Origin: Lachnospiraceae bacterium
GTDB taxonomy: Bacteria > Bacillota > Clostridia > Lachnospirales > Lachnospiraceae
Length of the DNA stretch: 34,021 bases
NCBI GenBank assembly: GCA_017557525.1
Contig: JAFYYN010000086.1
Coordinates: 1 to 34,021, forward strand
Direction of reading: 5' to 3'
Shown one piece after another: positions 24,406 through 32,618 of the stretch (position 1 is its first letter; each line of letters starts with the position of its first letter). The position numbers were made by a program, and so were the translations under genes. Under the pieces are notes generated by a model. That model ran no database searches, had not been told where the DNA came from, and was given only the letters and a program-made list of their open reading frames with translations.

Positions 24406-26430
24406 ATGGAAAAAGCTGACCGCATAAAAGAACTTGTTGAAATTTTAAATAAGGCCTCGGATGCGTATTATAACGACCGGGATGAGATAATGAGCAACTA
24501 TGAATGGGATGCCATGTATGACGAGCTGGTACGACTTGAGGCAGAGACCGGTATTGTGCTCCCAGACAGCCCGACTACAAAGACCGGTGCAGAGGAAAAT
24601 ACCGGGAATGGTACACGTGAGGCACATGAGTATCCTGCATTATCCCTTGCAAAGTCAAAGGATGTTAATGTTATCCGTAAATGGGCAGGAGAAAGAGCCC
24701 TGTGGCTTTCCTGGAAAATGGACGGGTTAACACTCGTTCTTACTTATGATGACGGAAAGCTCGCAAAGATAATGACCCGTGGAAATGGTACAACCGGTAC
24801 CAACATTACATATTTCGCTGATTACATCAAGGGTTATCCGTTAACCATTAAGGATAAAGGTCACCTTGTTGTACGTGGCGAAGCAGTCATTTCTTACACT
24901 GATTTTAATACTATCAACAGTATGATAGATAATCCCGACGAGCAGTATGCAAACCCGAGAAATCTGGTTTCAGGTACACTCGGACTTGATATTTCAAGAG
25001 CAAAAGAGGTGTCTGATCGTGGAGTTACTTTCCATGCTTTTACCCTTGTTCATACAGATGAAGAGATTCTTTCATGGGGCAAAAGGATGGATTACCTGAC
25101 AGAACTTGGATTTACCGTAGTTGACAGGGAACCGACAGATTCAGAACATCTTCAGGAAACGATAGATAAATGGACCGCCACAGTTAGAAGCGGTAAGATG
25201 GATATCCCTGTGGATGGTCTTGTAGTAACCTTTGATGATACAGAATACGCATCGACCGGCTCAGTAACAGGACATCATGCGACCAATGCAGGTATGGCGT
25301 TTAAGTGGCAGGATACCGAGGCAGAGACAACTCTTGATCACATAGAATGGAGCTGCGCAGCATTTGCAATCTCACCTGTTGCGGTTTTTGATCCTGTTTC
25401 CTTAGAGGGCACAACTGTAACCCGTGCAAGTCTCTGTAATATCAGTGAAATGAAGCGTCTTGGTATTGGAGAGGACAGAAAAACGGCTCTTACAGTAATC
25501 AAGAGCAATATGATAATTCCTAAGGTTATAAGAGCTGACGCACACGGAACTAACTTTACGATACCTGAAAAATGTCCGGTATGCGGGGCACCTACGGATA
25601 TTGTCAGAAGTGAAAAGACTGAAACCGAGACTCTTCACTGCACTAATCCTGACTGTACTGCAAAGCATATCCAGAAATATACAAGATTTGTCAGCAAAAC
25701 CGGAATGGATATTGACGGTCTTTCAATCAGGACTCTGATGCGTTTCATTAATGAAGGCTATATCAGTGATTTTGCGGATATCTACAATATTTCATCATAC
25801 AAGGGTCAGATAATTGAGCTTGACGGTTTTGGTGAAAAGTCCTTTGCAAATCTGATAGCCTCGGTGGATAAGGCAAGACACAGACATCCTGCAAACTTTA
25901 TATATGCACTGTGTATCCCAATGATAGGTCTGGATGCTGCAAAAAGGCTGATAGCACATTACGGAACAACCGATTTCTTTGAAAAACTTATTGGGATAAA
26001 TCAGACGGGGGACGGTTCTTGTCCGGAGACCTTATCTGATTTTGCAGAGGTTGACGGTATAGGAGTCGAGCGTTCCAACGCAATCATTAAATGGATTTCT
26101 GAGTCTAAAAATATGGCTTTGCTTAAAAAGCTCCTGTCTATAGTGGAGCTTGAAACAATAGAAAAAGCCGGAGAAAAAACGGGCACCTGCGCAGGGCTTA
26201 CCTTTGTTATAACGGGTGATGTGCATATTTTCAAAAACCGCGATGAGTTTAAAGCTTACGTGGAGGCACAGGGTGGTCATGTAGCCGGCAGTGTTTCGGG
26301 TAAGACATCATTCCTTGTAAACAATGATATAAACTCCACAAGTTCCAAAAACACAAAGGCTAAATCTCTCGGAGTTGAGATAATAACCGAGGATACATTT
26401 GTTGAGAAATTCGGTGGCCCCGGTATTTAA
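24406..26430 (+). CDS. Divergent NAD+-dependent DNA ligase (LigA-like)
   Basis: A 674-residue protein with the whole LigA architecture: domain Ia (about 1-60), adenylation domain with Lys104 in KMDG, GE motif (Glu159) and Lys300 in AFKW, an OB fold, a Cys4 zinc finger (C390, C393, C412, C417), helix-hairpin-helix repeats and a BRCT domain (about 595-670). LigA joins 3'-OH and 5'-phosphate nicks using NAD+. Key residues differ: a gapless alignment of domain Ia puts Tyr22, Asn31 and Trp34 where E. coli has His23, Asp32 and Tyr35, and motif IV reads DGLVVT, with Thr275 at the position of Lys290. The usual VGRTG motif is also gone. A GGGGGACGGTTCTT repeat lies in frame at residues about 533-540. 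It is probably a second, specialised paralog rather than the housekeeping ligase. AGGAG precedes ATG 24406. Confidence 0.82.
   Translation: MEKADRIKELVEILNKASDAYYNDRDEIMSNYEWDAMYDELVRLEAETGIVLPDSPTTKTGAEENTGNGTREAHEYPALSLAKSKDVNVIRKWAGERALWLSWKMDGLTLVLTYDDGKLAKIMTRGNGTTGTNITYFADYIKGYPLTIKDKGHLVVRGEAVISYTDFNTINSMIDNPDEQYANPRNLVSGTLGLDISRAKEVSDRGVTFHAFTLVHTDEEILSWGKRMDYLTELGFTVVDREPTDSEHLQETIDKWTATVRSGKMDIPVDGLVVTFDDTEYASTGSVTGHHATNAGMAFKWQDTEAETTLDHIEWSCAAFAISPVAVFDPVSLEGTTVTRASLCNISEMKRLGIGEDRKTALTVIKSNMIIPKVIRADAHGTNFTIPEKCPVCGAPTDIVRSEKTETETLHCTNPDCTAKHIQKYTRFVSKTGMDIDGLSIRTLMRFINEGYISDFADIYNISSYKGQIIELDGFGEKSFANLIASVDKARHRHPANFIYALCIPMIGLDAAKRLIAHYGTTDFFEKLIGINQTGDGSCPETLSDFAEVDGIGVERSNAIIKWISESKNMALLKKLLSIVELETIEKAGEKTGTCAGLTFVITGDVHIFKNRDEFKAYVEAQGGHVAGSVSGKTSFLVNNDINSTSSKNTKAKSLGVEIITEDTFVEKFGGPGI
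26002..26025 (+). repeat. GGGGGACGGTTCTTGTC repeat inside the LigA-like gene
   Basis: The core lies at 26007-26023 and encodes about residues 533-540 (QTGDGSCP), between two helix-hairpin-helix motifs. The reading frame stays open through it. Same motif as at 21227, 23374 and 34005. Confidence 0.6.
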
Positions 26431-26502
26431 ATGCAACATATGACAATGCAATAAAAGTATTAAAAATCCAAATTACCATAAATTGATATTACAAAAATAA
26501 TC

Positions 26503-26530
26503 AAAGGAATCCCAGATTTATATCTGAGAT
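26503..26530 (+). promoter_or_regulatory. Hairpin between the ribosome site and start codon of the EAL gene
   Basis: AAAGGA (26503-26508) is followed at once by ATCCCAGAT (26509-26517), loop TTAT and ATCTGAGAT (26522-26530), which pair at 8 of 9 positions. The ATG at 26531 comes directly after the stem. A second in-frame ATG is at 26543. Confidence 0.45.
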
Positions 26531-28240
26531 ATGGTAAAAAACATGGCAGAAAACAAGATTACAGAAGAAGCTATAAAACAACTGGATTCTTTATATGAAG
26601 CATTCTCCATAGTAGCGGATGATACGCATGTATTTATCTGCGATATGAGGTATGATTATTCACGCTGGGACAAAATACTTGTTGAGACATTTGATTTACC
26701 ATCAGAATATATGTATGCTGCCGGAAAGCTTTGGGAAGAGCACATACATCCGGATGATCGTCAGGGTTATATTGACGGTATAGACGCAATTTTTAAAGGG
26801 GAGCAGAAAGGGCATGATATCCAGTACCGTGCTCAGCTTCCTAACGGGGAATATGTTATCTGTACATGCCGTGGTCTCGTTATTACAGATACAGATGGTA
26901 ATCCTGTATACTTTGGCGGAGCTATAAGAAATCACAGTCAGCACAGTCATATAGATACTCTGACCGGTCTGCGTAATCAGTATGGTTTCTTTGCCGATCT
27001 TGCAAGCTATATAAGAAACAAAACACCTATCCGCATAGGTATGGCAGGTGTTGGTAAACTGACCGAGATAAATGAAGTTTACGGTTATCATGTTGGAAAC
27101 AAGATTCTTCAGTATGTAGGACGCTATTTACTGGATAATGTAGCAAACCGCGGCGGTACATATCGTCTTGACGGTTCACGTTTTGCTATTATCTCGACTG
27201 TACAGACCGAAAAAGAGTTGCAGGATTCATATGAAGTTTTCCGTGATCATTTCCGAAAAGGTCTGCAGATTGATGATACCTTTATAATTGTAGAGCTTAA
27301 TGCAGGTATGCTTTCGCTCAATGATTTTAATGTTGATGACCAGACCATATACTCCTGTCTGAACTTTGCATATGAAGAATCAAAGTTGATTAAACACGGC
27401 GATCTTGTTACATTCCATGATGAGCTTACAGGGGAAAACAGGAAAAGTCTTGAGATGCTGCATGCTATACGCGCATCTATTACACAGGACTTTAAAGGAT
27501 TCTACCTTGTTTATCAGCCGGTAGTAGACGCAAAATCAGAAAATCTTATAGGAGTTGAGGCTCTACTCAGGTGGAAAAACGAAGAGTATGGAGTTGTACC
27601 GCCTGACCGTTTCATTCCGTTTTTGGAAAAAGACACTCTTTTCCCTGCACTTGGAGAATGGATACTTGAAACAGCTCTCGATGCGGCTCATAAATTGATA
27701 GAATATGTGCCCGATGCAGTAGTTAATGTTAACCTTTCCTATGCCCAGATAGAAAAGGCAGGTTTTACGGATGTGGTTTGGAATATACTGAGAAGATCAG
27801 GCTTTTCACCAAAACATTTATGCCTTGAGATAACAGAACGCTGCCGTCTGCTTGACATGGAACTCTTAAGAAATGTGATAGTGTCACTTCGTGCAGGTGG
27901 AATACGTGTTGCTCTTGATGATTTTGGTACCGGTTTCTCGTCAGTAGGACTGGTAAAAAATCTGCCGTTTGATACAATAAAGATAGACCGCAGCTTTGTA
28001 CAGCAGATAGAAGAGGACGAAAGAGAAAAACGCCTGCTTAACAACTTTACCGATATAGCCGGTACCTTTGGTGCAGACGTATGCGTTGAGGGTATTGAAA
28101 CCTCGGGAATGCGCAATATAATCCGTGATTACGGCATCCACAGCTTCCAGGGATATTTCTACTCAAAACCGATCCTTATCGACGAACTTCTTGAAATGCT
28201 AAAGAGTGGATCAGGGTGCTTTAAAAAACAGGATTTTTAG
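26531..28240 (+). CDS. PAS - degenerate GGDEF - EAL protein, probable c-di-GMP phosphodiesterase
   Basis: A 569-residue cytoplasmic protein without membrane segments. Residues about 20-140 look like a PAS_3 sensor fold ([37 protein letters not shown]). Residues about 145-300 are a GGDEF domain ([13 protein letters not shown]) whose signature is degraded to RLDGSRF, so cyclase activity is unlikely. Residues about 320-560 are an EAL domain with its catalytic residues kept: [39 protein letters not shown] and QGYFYSKP. It should hydrolyse c-di-GMP, with the GGDEF part perhaps sensing GTP. The start is uncertain: ATG 26531 directly follows a hairpin, and ATG 26543 is an in-frame alternative. Its end overlaps the convergent gene by 4 bases. 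Confidence 0.9.
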   Translation: MVKNMAENKITEEAIKQLDSLYEAFSIVADDTHVFICDMRYDYSRWDKILVETFDLPSEYMYAAGKLWEEHIHPDDRQGYIDGIDAIFKGEQKGHDIQYRAQLPNGEYVICTCRGLVITDTDGNPVYFGGAIRNHSQHSHIDTLTGLRNQYGFFADLASYIRNKTPIRIGMAGVGKLTEINEVYGYHVGNKILQYVGRYLLDNVANRGGTYRLDGSRFAIISTVQTEKELQDSYEVFRDHFRKGLQIDDTFIIVELNAGMLSLNDFNVDDQTIYSCLNFAYEESKLIKHGDLVTFHDELTGENRKSLEMLHAIRASITQDFKGFYLVYQPVVDAKSENLIGVEALLRWKNEEYGVVPPDRFIPFLEKDTLFPALGEWILETALDAAHKLIEYVPDAVVNVNLSYAQIEKAGFTDVVWNILRRSGFSPKHLCLEITERCRLLDMELLRNVIVSLRAGGIRVALDDFGTGFSSVGLVKNLPFDTIKIDRSFVQQIEEDEREKRLLNNFTDIAGTFGADVCVEGIETSGMRNIIRDYGIHSFQGYFYSKPILIDELLEMLKSGSGCFKKQDF

Positions 28241-29097
28241 TATTTGATTGGTTCACTGCTGGAATCAGCGAGCATATCCTTTAATTCTTCCAGCTCCTTA
28301 GGAGTAAGATTTCTCCAGGTACCGGTCTTTAGGTGACCGAGCCTGATATTCATGATACGTACACGTGTCAATGCGCGGACTCTGTAACCCAGTGCCTCAC
28401 ACATACGCCTGATCTGGCGGTTGAGGCCCTGGGTTAATATAATTTTAAACACCTTTTTGTCAATCTGCTCTATTTTGCAGGGACGTGTGACGGTCTCCAA
28501 TATCGGCACACCGCTTGCCATGATCCTTAAAAATTCGGGAGTTATGTCTTTGTTAACGGTAACGATATATTCTTTTTCGTGATAGTTACCTGCTCTTAAG
28601 ATCTTATTTACTATATCCCCGTCATTTGTGAGGAGTATCAAACCCTCAGAATCTTTATCAAGCCTGCCTATAGGAAAAATACGCTTGCCGTAGTTTATAA
28701 AGTCGATGATATTGTCGGGCTCTCGTTTATCAGTGGTACTGACAATGCCAACAGGCTTATTGAAAGCAATAAGCACGAGATCATCCTCCTGTTTGATATC
28801 CTTACCCTGTACGGTAACCCTTTGCCCGGGGAGCACCTTGCTGCCCATAACGGCTATTTCACCATCTATCCTAACCTTGCCGTCAGCCACGAGCTTATCG
28901 GCCTCACGCCTTGAGCAGGTACCGGATTCAGCGAGATATTTGTTAATCCTTATTCCTGTATTGGCTGTATCAGTTTGAAATTCAGTTTTCTCTGCTTTAA
29001 CAGTACTATCATTGCGACCGGCTTTACCGATAGAAGCGTTGTGTGCATTAGGCTTGGAAAATGAGTTATTTCTAAATATTTCTTTCTTAGTCTTCAT
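28237..29097 (-). CDS. 23S rRNA pseudouridine synthase, RluF/RluB (RsuA) family
   Basis: A 286-residue cytoplasmic enzyme that isomerises uridine in ribosomal RNA. Residues about 48-95 are an S4 RNA-binding domain ([25 protein letters not shown]). The catalytic domain follows, with Asp147 in [17 protein letters not shown] and the KxYxV and GLNRQIRRM motifs of the RsuA/RluF family. The [20 protein letters not shown] stretch and the later IRLGHLKTG resemble RluF more than RluB, but the exact target uridine is not certain. A 47-residue polar N-terminal tail precedes the S4 domain. GGA precedes ATG 29097 at about ten bases. It is the only - strand gene in the window and converges with the EAL gene. 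Confidence 0.92.
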   Translation of the reverse strand: MKTKKEIFRNNSFSKPNAHNASIGKAGRNDSTVKAEKTEFQTDTANTGIRINKYLAESGTCSRREADKLVADGKVRIDGEIAVMGSKVLPGQRVTVQGKDIKQEDDLVLIAFNKPVGIVSTTDKREPDNIIDFINYGKRIFPIGRLDKDSEGLILLTNDGDIVNKILRAGNYHEKEYIVTVNKDITPEFLRIMASGVPILETVTRPCKIEQIDKKVFKIILTQGLNRQIRRMCEALGYRVRALTRVRIMNIRLGHLKTGTWRNLTPKELEELKDMLADSSSEPIKY

Positions 29098-29135
29098 ATA
29101 TATTATGTCCTTTTTGAGCTATCTATTTATACTTT

Positions 29136-29141
29136 ATTATA
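29136..29141 (-). promoter_or_regulatory. Possible -10 box for the pseudouridine synthase gene
   Basis: On the - strand a TATAAT lies 38 bases upstream of the start codon, but the -35 position is not convincing. The 255-base divergent gap shows no riboswitch that I recognise. Confidence 0.25.
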
Positions 29142-29279
29142 CTTTAGAATTTTGATGTAAATTTAATGTATATCGTTATCCTGAGATACGGGATATCCAT
29201 CAACAGGGAATATCATACCATCAATAATGGTTTATATCAAGCCATAAGTTTACTATATTTTTCTTTTTAATATATTTTC

Positions 29280-29308
29280 TTGAATAATAAGAAAATTTGT
29301 GGTATAAT
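29280..29308 (+). promoter_or_regulatory. Promoter of the HD-GYP gene
   Basis: TTGAAT (29280-29285), a 17-base spacer and consensus TATAAT (29303-29308), 44 bases before the start codon. Confidence 0.8.
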
Positions 29309-29352
29309 ACAAAATTAGGTGTACTATACTCTTTTTTAATAAGGAGAAACGT

Positions 29353-31482
29353 ATGAACACTGAAAAAAAAGAATCCAAAATAGATGCAATAATTAATAGA
29401 AGACAAAGAAGAAGAAAACGCGGTGCACTACCGCAATATTTACTTCTCATAATACTTTTTGTATACTTAGCCTCTACTGTAATGATTAATTTGGTGGCCA
29501 GATCCGAGGGCGTTGTTCCGATCATGGGTGTAATGGTACCATTGACATCACTTACAGGAGTCTTTTCTTCGATTGGAAACCTGTGTATTATTTTCTGCGT
29601 GGTTTACTTTGATAAAATAGGCTTTGTCACAGGTTGTACCATAATCGGCATAGAGTTCCCGATTTTGATATTCCAGTTTTTTGCACAGCATAATCCCGCA
29701 AGCGTTGCCGGATTCTTCTTAAATATACTGACTTTGATAGCCATTGTTCTAATCTATCAAAGAAATAAGAAATTGGAGAGCTATTCAGAGGCAGAAGTAA
29801 AGCATATGCTTGAAAAACAGCAGTTTTCACAACGCCTCTTTGAACAGACGGCTACATCTCTAGTAAATGCGATAGATGCTAAGGATACTTATTCGCATGG
29901 ACATTCCATCCGTGTGGCACAGTATTCCGAAAAGATCGCAAGAGCACTGGGAAAAGACGATGACGAGTGCTATAAGATATTCTATGCAGCACTTCTTCAT
30001 GATGTAGGTAAGATTGGTATCCAGAATGCAATCCTTAATAAAAAGGGCAAGCTTACCGGAGATGAGTACGATGTGATAAAAACTCATCCGTATATGGGTT
30101 ATCAGATACTTTCAAGTATTACCGAATACCCTTATCTTTCGCTTGGTGCCCATTACCATCATGAAAGATATGACGGAAAGGGTTATCCCGATCATCTTAA
30201 GGGTGAGGATATTCCTGAGATTGCAAGGATTATTTCCGTAGCAGATGCATATGATGCTATGTCCTCCAACCGTAGTTACAGAAATGCGATACCTCAGCAG
30301 ATAGTCCGCGAAGAGATCGTAAAGGGTGCCGGTACTCAGTTTGATCCTAGATTTGCCAAGATCATGCAGAACCTGATAGATGATGATGTCGAATACATGA
30401 TGAAGGAAAAGGCTTTAAATACCGAGCTTACCGATAAAGGTGAATTCCAGTGTACAAGCTTTAAAAACGAAGTTTCCGAGGGCATTATCTTAACACCATG
30501 GATAACAAAATTCAACTTTAAGCTTATTGTAGATAAAAATGCAGATCAGAGTCGTGGAGCTGCTTTCCTGCTTTTTGATTCTCTTGACGGACGTGCTCAT
30601 ACAGAAGAGAAAGCAGTAAAAGAAATGAATTATTTTGAATACTGTACTGTATGGATGAACGGAGTAGTCGATAATGTAAACTTACGAAAGGTTCAGACAG
30701 ATATCAAGATGCATGAACCTGACAGGGACAGGGTTATCGGTACAAAAGAGTTCAAAACATATGAAGTTGAAGCTGTTAAACGTATGGATCACGCAATGCT
30801 AACGATAGATGACGGTGAAAAAACAGTTAAGATCGTTATGGCTTTACCTGACAGCTCGCGCTATGTTTATATCGGTGTTTCTGGTGAGCATTGCAGATAT
30901 ACTGATGGAAAGATTGACAGGACTCAGAAAAGGATCCCTGACGATTATATCCCGAGGATTGCTGAAAAGATATCATATATTAAAGGAAAAGACGGTGATG
31001 TGCCGAGTGTACAGGTGGATGGCCACAGAACCAGTTCAACACCCGGTATCCCCGTAGTAAACAGACTTGATGTAAGCTTCCATACCATGAGCCTGCCTAC
31101 TGCAAGACTTATCTGGCATTGCCCTTATCTGATACTTTTTAACTCGGATGATGGTATTCCGGGAGGCAGAAACTATAAAGAGTTTGCAATGGTTAGACTT
31201 GACGGCGAGCTTATCAATACCTCAAAAGACGGCGTAAATGACTTAAGTGTTGAGAAAGGCGAACAGTTTAAGGGCTGGGATGCATGGAAAGAGCTTAACA
31301 AGAAAGGCATGGACTGTGCTGTATCAATAGAAAGAAGCGGTAATAAGATAAAGCTGTCAACCTCTAACTTTGGTATTTACATAGAAAATGTTACAACGAT
31401 ATCAACTGATCAAAAGGATGTGCTTTTTGCACTTTCAGGTGACCAGTGCGCAATTACCAATATCAGGATTAAGAAATCCTAA
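29353..31482 (+). CDS. Membrane HD-GYP protein with extra C-terminal domains, probable c-di-GMP phosphodiesterase
   Basis: A 709-residue protein. After a basic start, residues about 28-135 hold four hydrophobic segments. Residues about 165-340 are an HD-GYP domain with the metal-binding HSIRV, His216-Asp217 in LLHDVGKIGI, and HHERYDGKGYPDHLKG (residues 269-284), all intact, so it should degrade c-di-GMP to pGpG or GMP. Residues about 375-709 do not match an output domain I recognise. They appear to be two related beta-rich units, each closing with a similar strand (YIGVSGEHCRYTDGKI; FALSGDQCAITNIRI). By topology these lie in the cytoplasm with the HD-GYP domain. AAGGAG precedes ATG 29353, and it has its own promoter. 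Confidence 0.88.
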   Translation: MNTEKKESKIDAIINRRQRRRKRGALPQYLLLIILFVYLASTVMINLVARSEGVVPIMGVMVPLTSLTGVFSSIGNLCIIFCVVYFDKIGFVTGCTIIGIEFPILIFQFFAQHNPASVAGFFLNILTLIAIVLIYQRNKKLESYSEAEVKHMLEKQQFSQRLFEQTATSLVNAIDAKDTYSHGHSIRVAQYSEKIARALGKDDDECYKIFYAALLHDVGKIGIQNAILNKKGKLTGDEYDVIKTHPYMGYQILSSITEYPYLSLGAHYHHERYDGKGYPDHLKGEDIPEIARIISVADAYDAMSSNRSYRNAIPQQIVREEIVKGAGTQFDPRFAKIMQNLIDDDVEYMMKEKALNTELTDKGEFQCTSFKNEVSEGIILTPWITKFNFKLIVDKNADQSRGAAFLLFDSLDGRAHTEEKAVKEMNYFEYCTVWMNGVVDNVNLRKVQTDIKMHEPDRDRVIGTKEFKTYEVEAVKRMDHAMLTIDDGEKTVKIVMALPDSSRYVYIGVSGEHCRYTDGKIDRTQKRIPDDYIPRIAEKISYIKGKDGDVPSVQVDGHRTSSTPGIPVVNRLDVSFHTMSLPTARLIWHCPYLILFNSDDGIPGGRNYKEFAMVRLDGELINTSKDGVNDLSVEKGEQFKGWDAWKELNKKGMDCAVSIERSGNKIKLSTSNFGIYIENVTTISTDQKDVLFALSGDQCAITNIRIKKS

Positions 31483-31553
31483 ACGGACTTAAACAAAATT
31501 TTATTGATGGAATAAGGAGAAATCCAATTAAAATATTGGGTAAAGTTAATACA

Positions 31554-32510
31554 ATGAGTAACGAAACAATATACTGGCATATACCGGGTATTTGCTACTT
31601 TGGACTTGTAAACCACATACTTCTCGATGCTATGCAGAAGTATCCAAGCCGTTTCAGGGATAATTACAAGATCGCATCATGCTACGGTACATTTCCCGGG
31701 GCTATCTGGAACGGCGGCAGAAACATCATTGATGGTTTCAGTAACAAGCGTGAGGTGGAAAATATCATAAAGGCATATAACTCAAAGGGTATACCGGTTC
31801 GTTTTACGTGGACAAATGTACTCTTAGAGGAAAAGCATACCTATGATACCTACTGCAATATGATCATGAAGGCCGGAGATAACGGCATGAATCAGGTACT
31901 CGTAAACACTCCGGTGCTTGAAGAGTATATAAGACGAGAGTATCCTAAGTATAAGATCATTTCCTCTACAACAAAAAGGATATTGGACGCTGATAAGCTT
32001 TTGGCTGAGATAGATAAGGACTATTTCCTTGTGGTGCTTGATTATGATCTTAATCACAATGATGAGATAATACAAAAGATCCTTCCGGCTGCGGGCAGGA
32101 TAGAGATACTTGTTAACGAGACCTGTAATGCACACTGTCCTAAGCGTGTCGATCATTACAGAGAGATATCACGTCACCAGCTCGAGTATGATACAAATAT
32201 CCAGTATCCATGTTGGGACCCTTCGCCCGACAAACGTACATTTGCAGGCTGCCAGAAACGTCCTTCGTTTATGTCGGTTAAAGACGTTGAAAAGTACGCC
32301 GAGATGGGCTTTAGAAACTTTAAGATCGTAGGTCGTGGTGAAGGAAAGGAATTCCTGATTGATTCCTATATTTATTATCTGGTAAAAGAGGACAGTCAGG
32401 ACTTTATCCGCAATCACATAATGACAACACTTATGGCAGCGTCCGGTCAGCGCCCGGCACCTGTCAGACCGTCATCACAGCGCATGCCTATTGGACCAAG
32501 GATGCGTTAA
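31554..32510 (+). CDS. U32-peptidase-like protein C
   Basis: A 318-residue protein, third of three paralogs and the one most like B. Conserved blocks are YWHIPGICYFGLVN, ASCYGTFPGAIWNGGR, DTYCNMIMKAGDNGMNQVLV, C191/C195 in ETCNAHCPKRVDHY, a later Cys in QYPCWD and RNFKIVGRG. The C-terminal 25 residues are Pro/Arg-rich and not shared. The start is unsettled: ATG 31554 matches paralog B, but the good ribosome site AAGGAGA (31514-31520) is 34 bases upstream; an in-frame TTG at 31536 and an ATT at 31527 lie nearer to it. It follows the HD-GYP gene by 71 bases. Function unknown; the KIxGR motif relates it to U32 TIM-barrel proteins. Confidence 0.75.
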   Translation: MSNETIYWHIPGICYFGLVNHILLDAMQKYPSRFRDNYKIASCYGTFPGAIWNGGRNIIDGFSNKREVENIIKAYNSKGIPVRFTWTNVLLEEKHTYDTYCNMIMKAGDNGMNQVLVNTPVLEEYIRREYPKYKIISSTTKRILDADKLLAEIDKDYFLVVLDYDLNHNDEIIQKILPAAGRIEILVNETCNAHCPKRVDHYREISRHQLEYDTNIQYPCWDPSPDKRTFAGCQKRPSFMSVKDVEKYAEMGFRNFKIVGRGEGKEFLIDSYIYYLVKEDSQDFIRNHIMTTLMAASGQRPAPVRPSSQRMPIGPRMR

Positions 32511-32529
32511 AATCAATTACAACATAAAG

Positions 32530-32577
32530 GCTTCCCCATGGGGGGAAGCTGTCAGCAAAGCTGACTGATGAGGGGTG
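32530..32577 (+). repeat. Double-hairpin dispersed-repeat-like element before tldD
   Basis: GCTTCCCC (32530-32537) pairs with GGGGAAGC (32542-32549); GTCAGC (32551-32556) pairs with GCTGAC (32560-32565); TGATGAGGGGTG follows. This two-stem layout with the TGATGAGG tail resembles a repeat that I remember as scattered in clostridial genomes; only one copy is in this window. Confidence 0.55.
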
Positions 32578-32618
32578 TAAACCTTGATAATTTTGTAAAT
32601 AAAAACACGGAGGTATAT

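Noticed and set aside
29098-29352. c-di-GMP riboswitch before the HD-GYP gene
   Set aside because: The GEMM-type conserved core was not found in the gap; only the promoter and AT-rich sequence are present.
32568-32618. Longer TldD start at 32568
   Set aside because: The extra codons run through the end of the double-hairpin element and have no ribosome site, whereas GGAGG sits five bases before ATG 32619.
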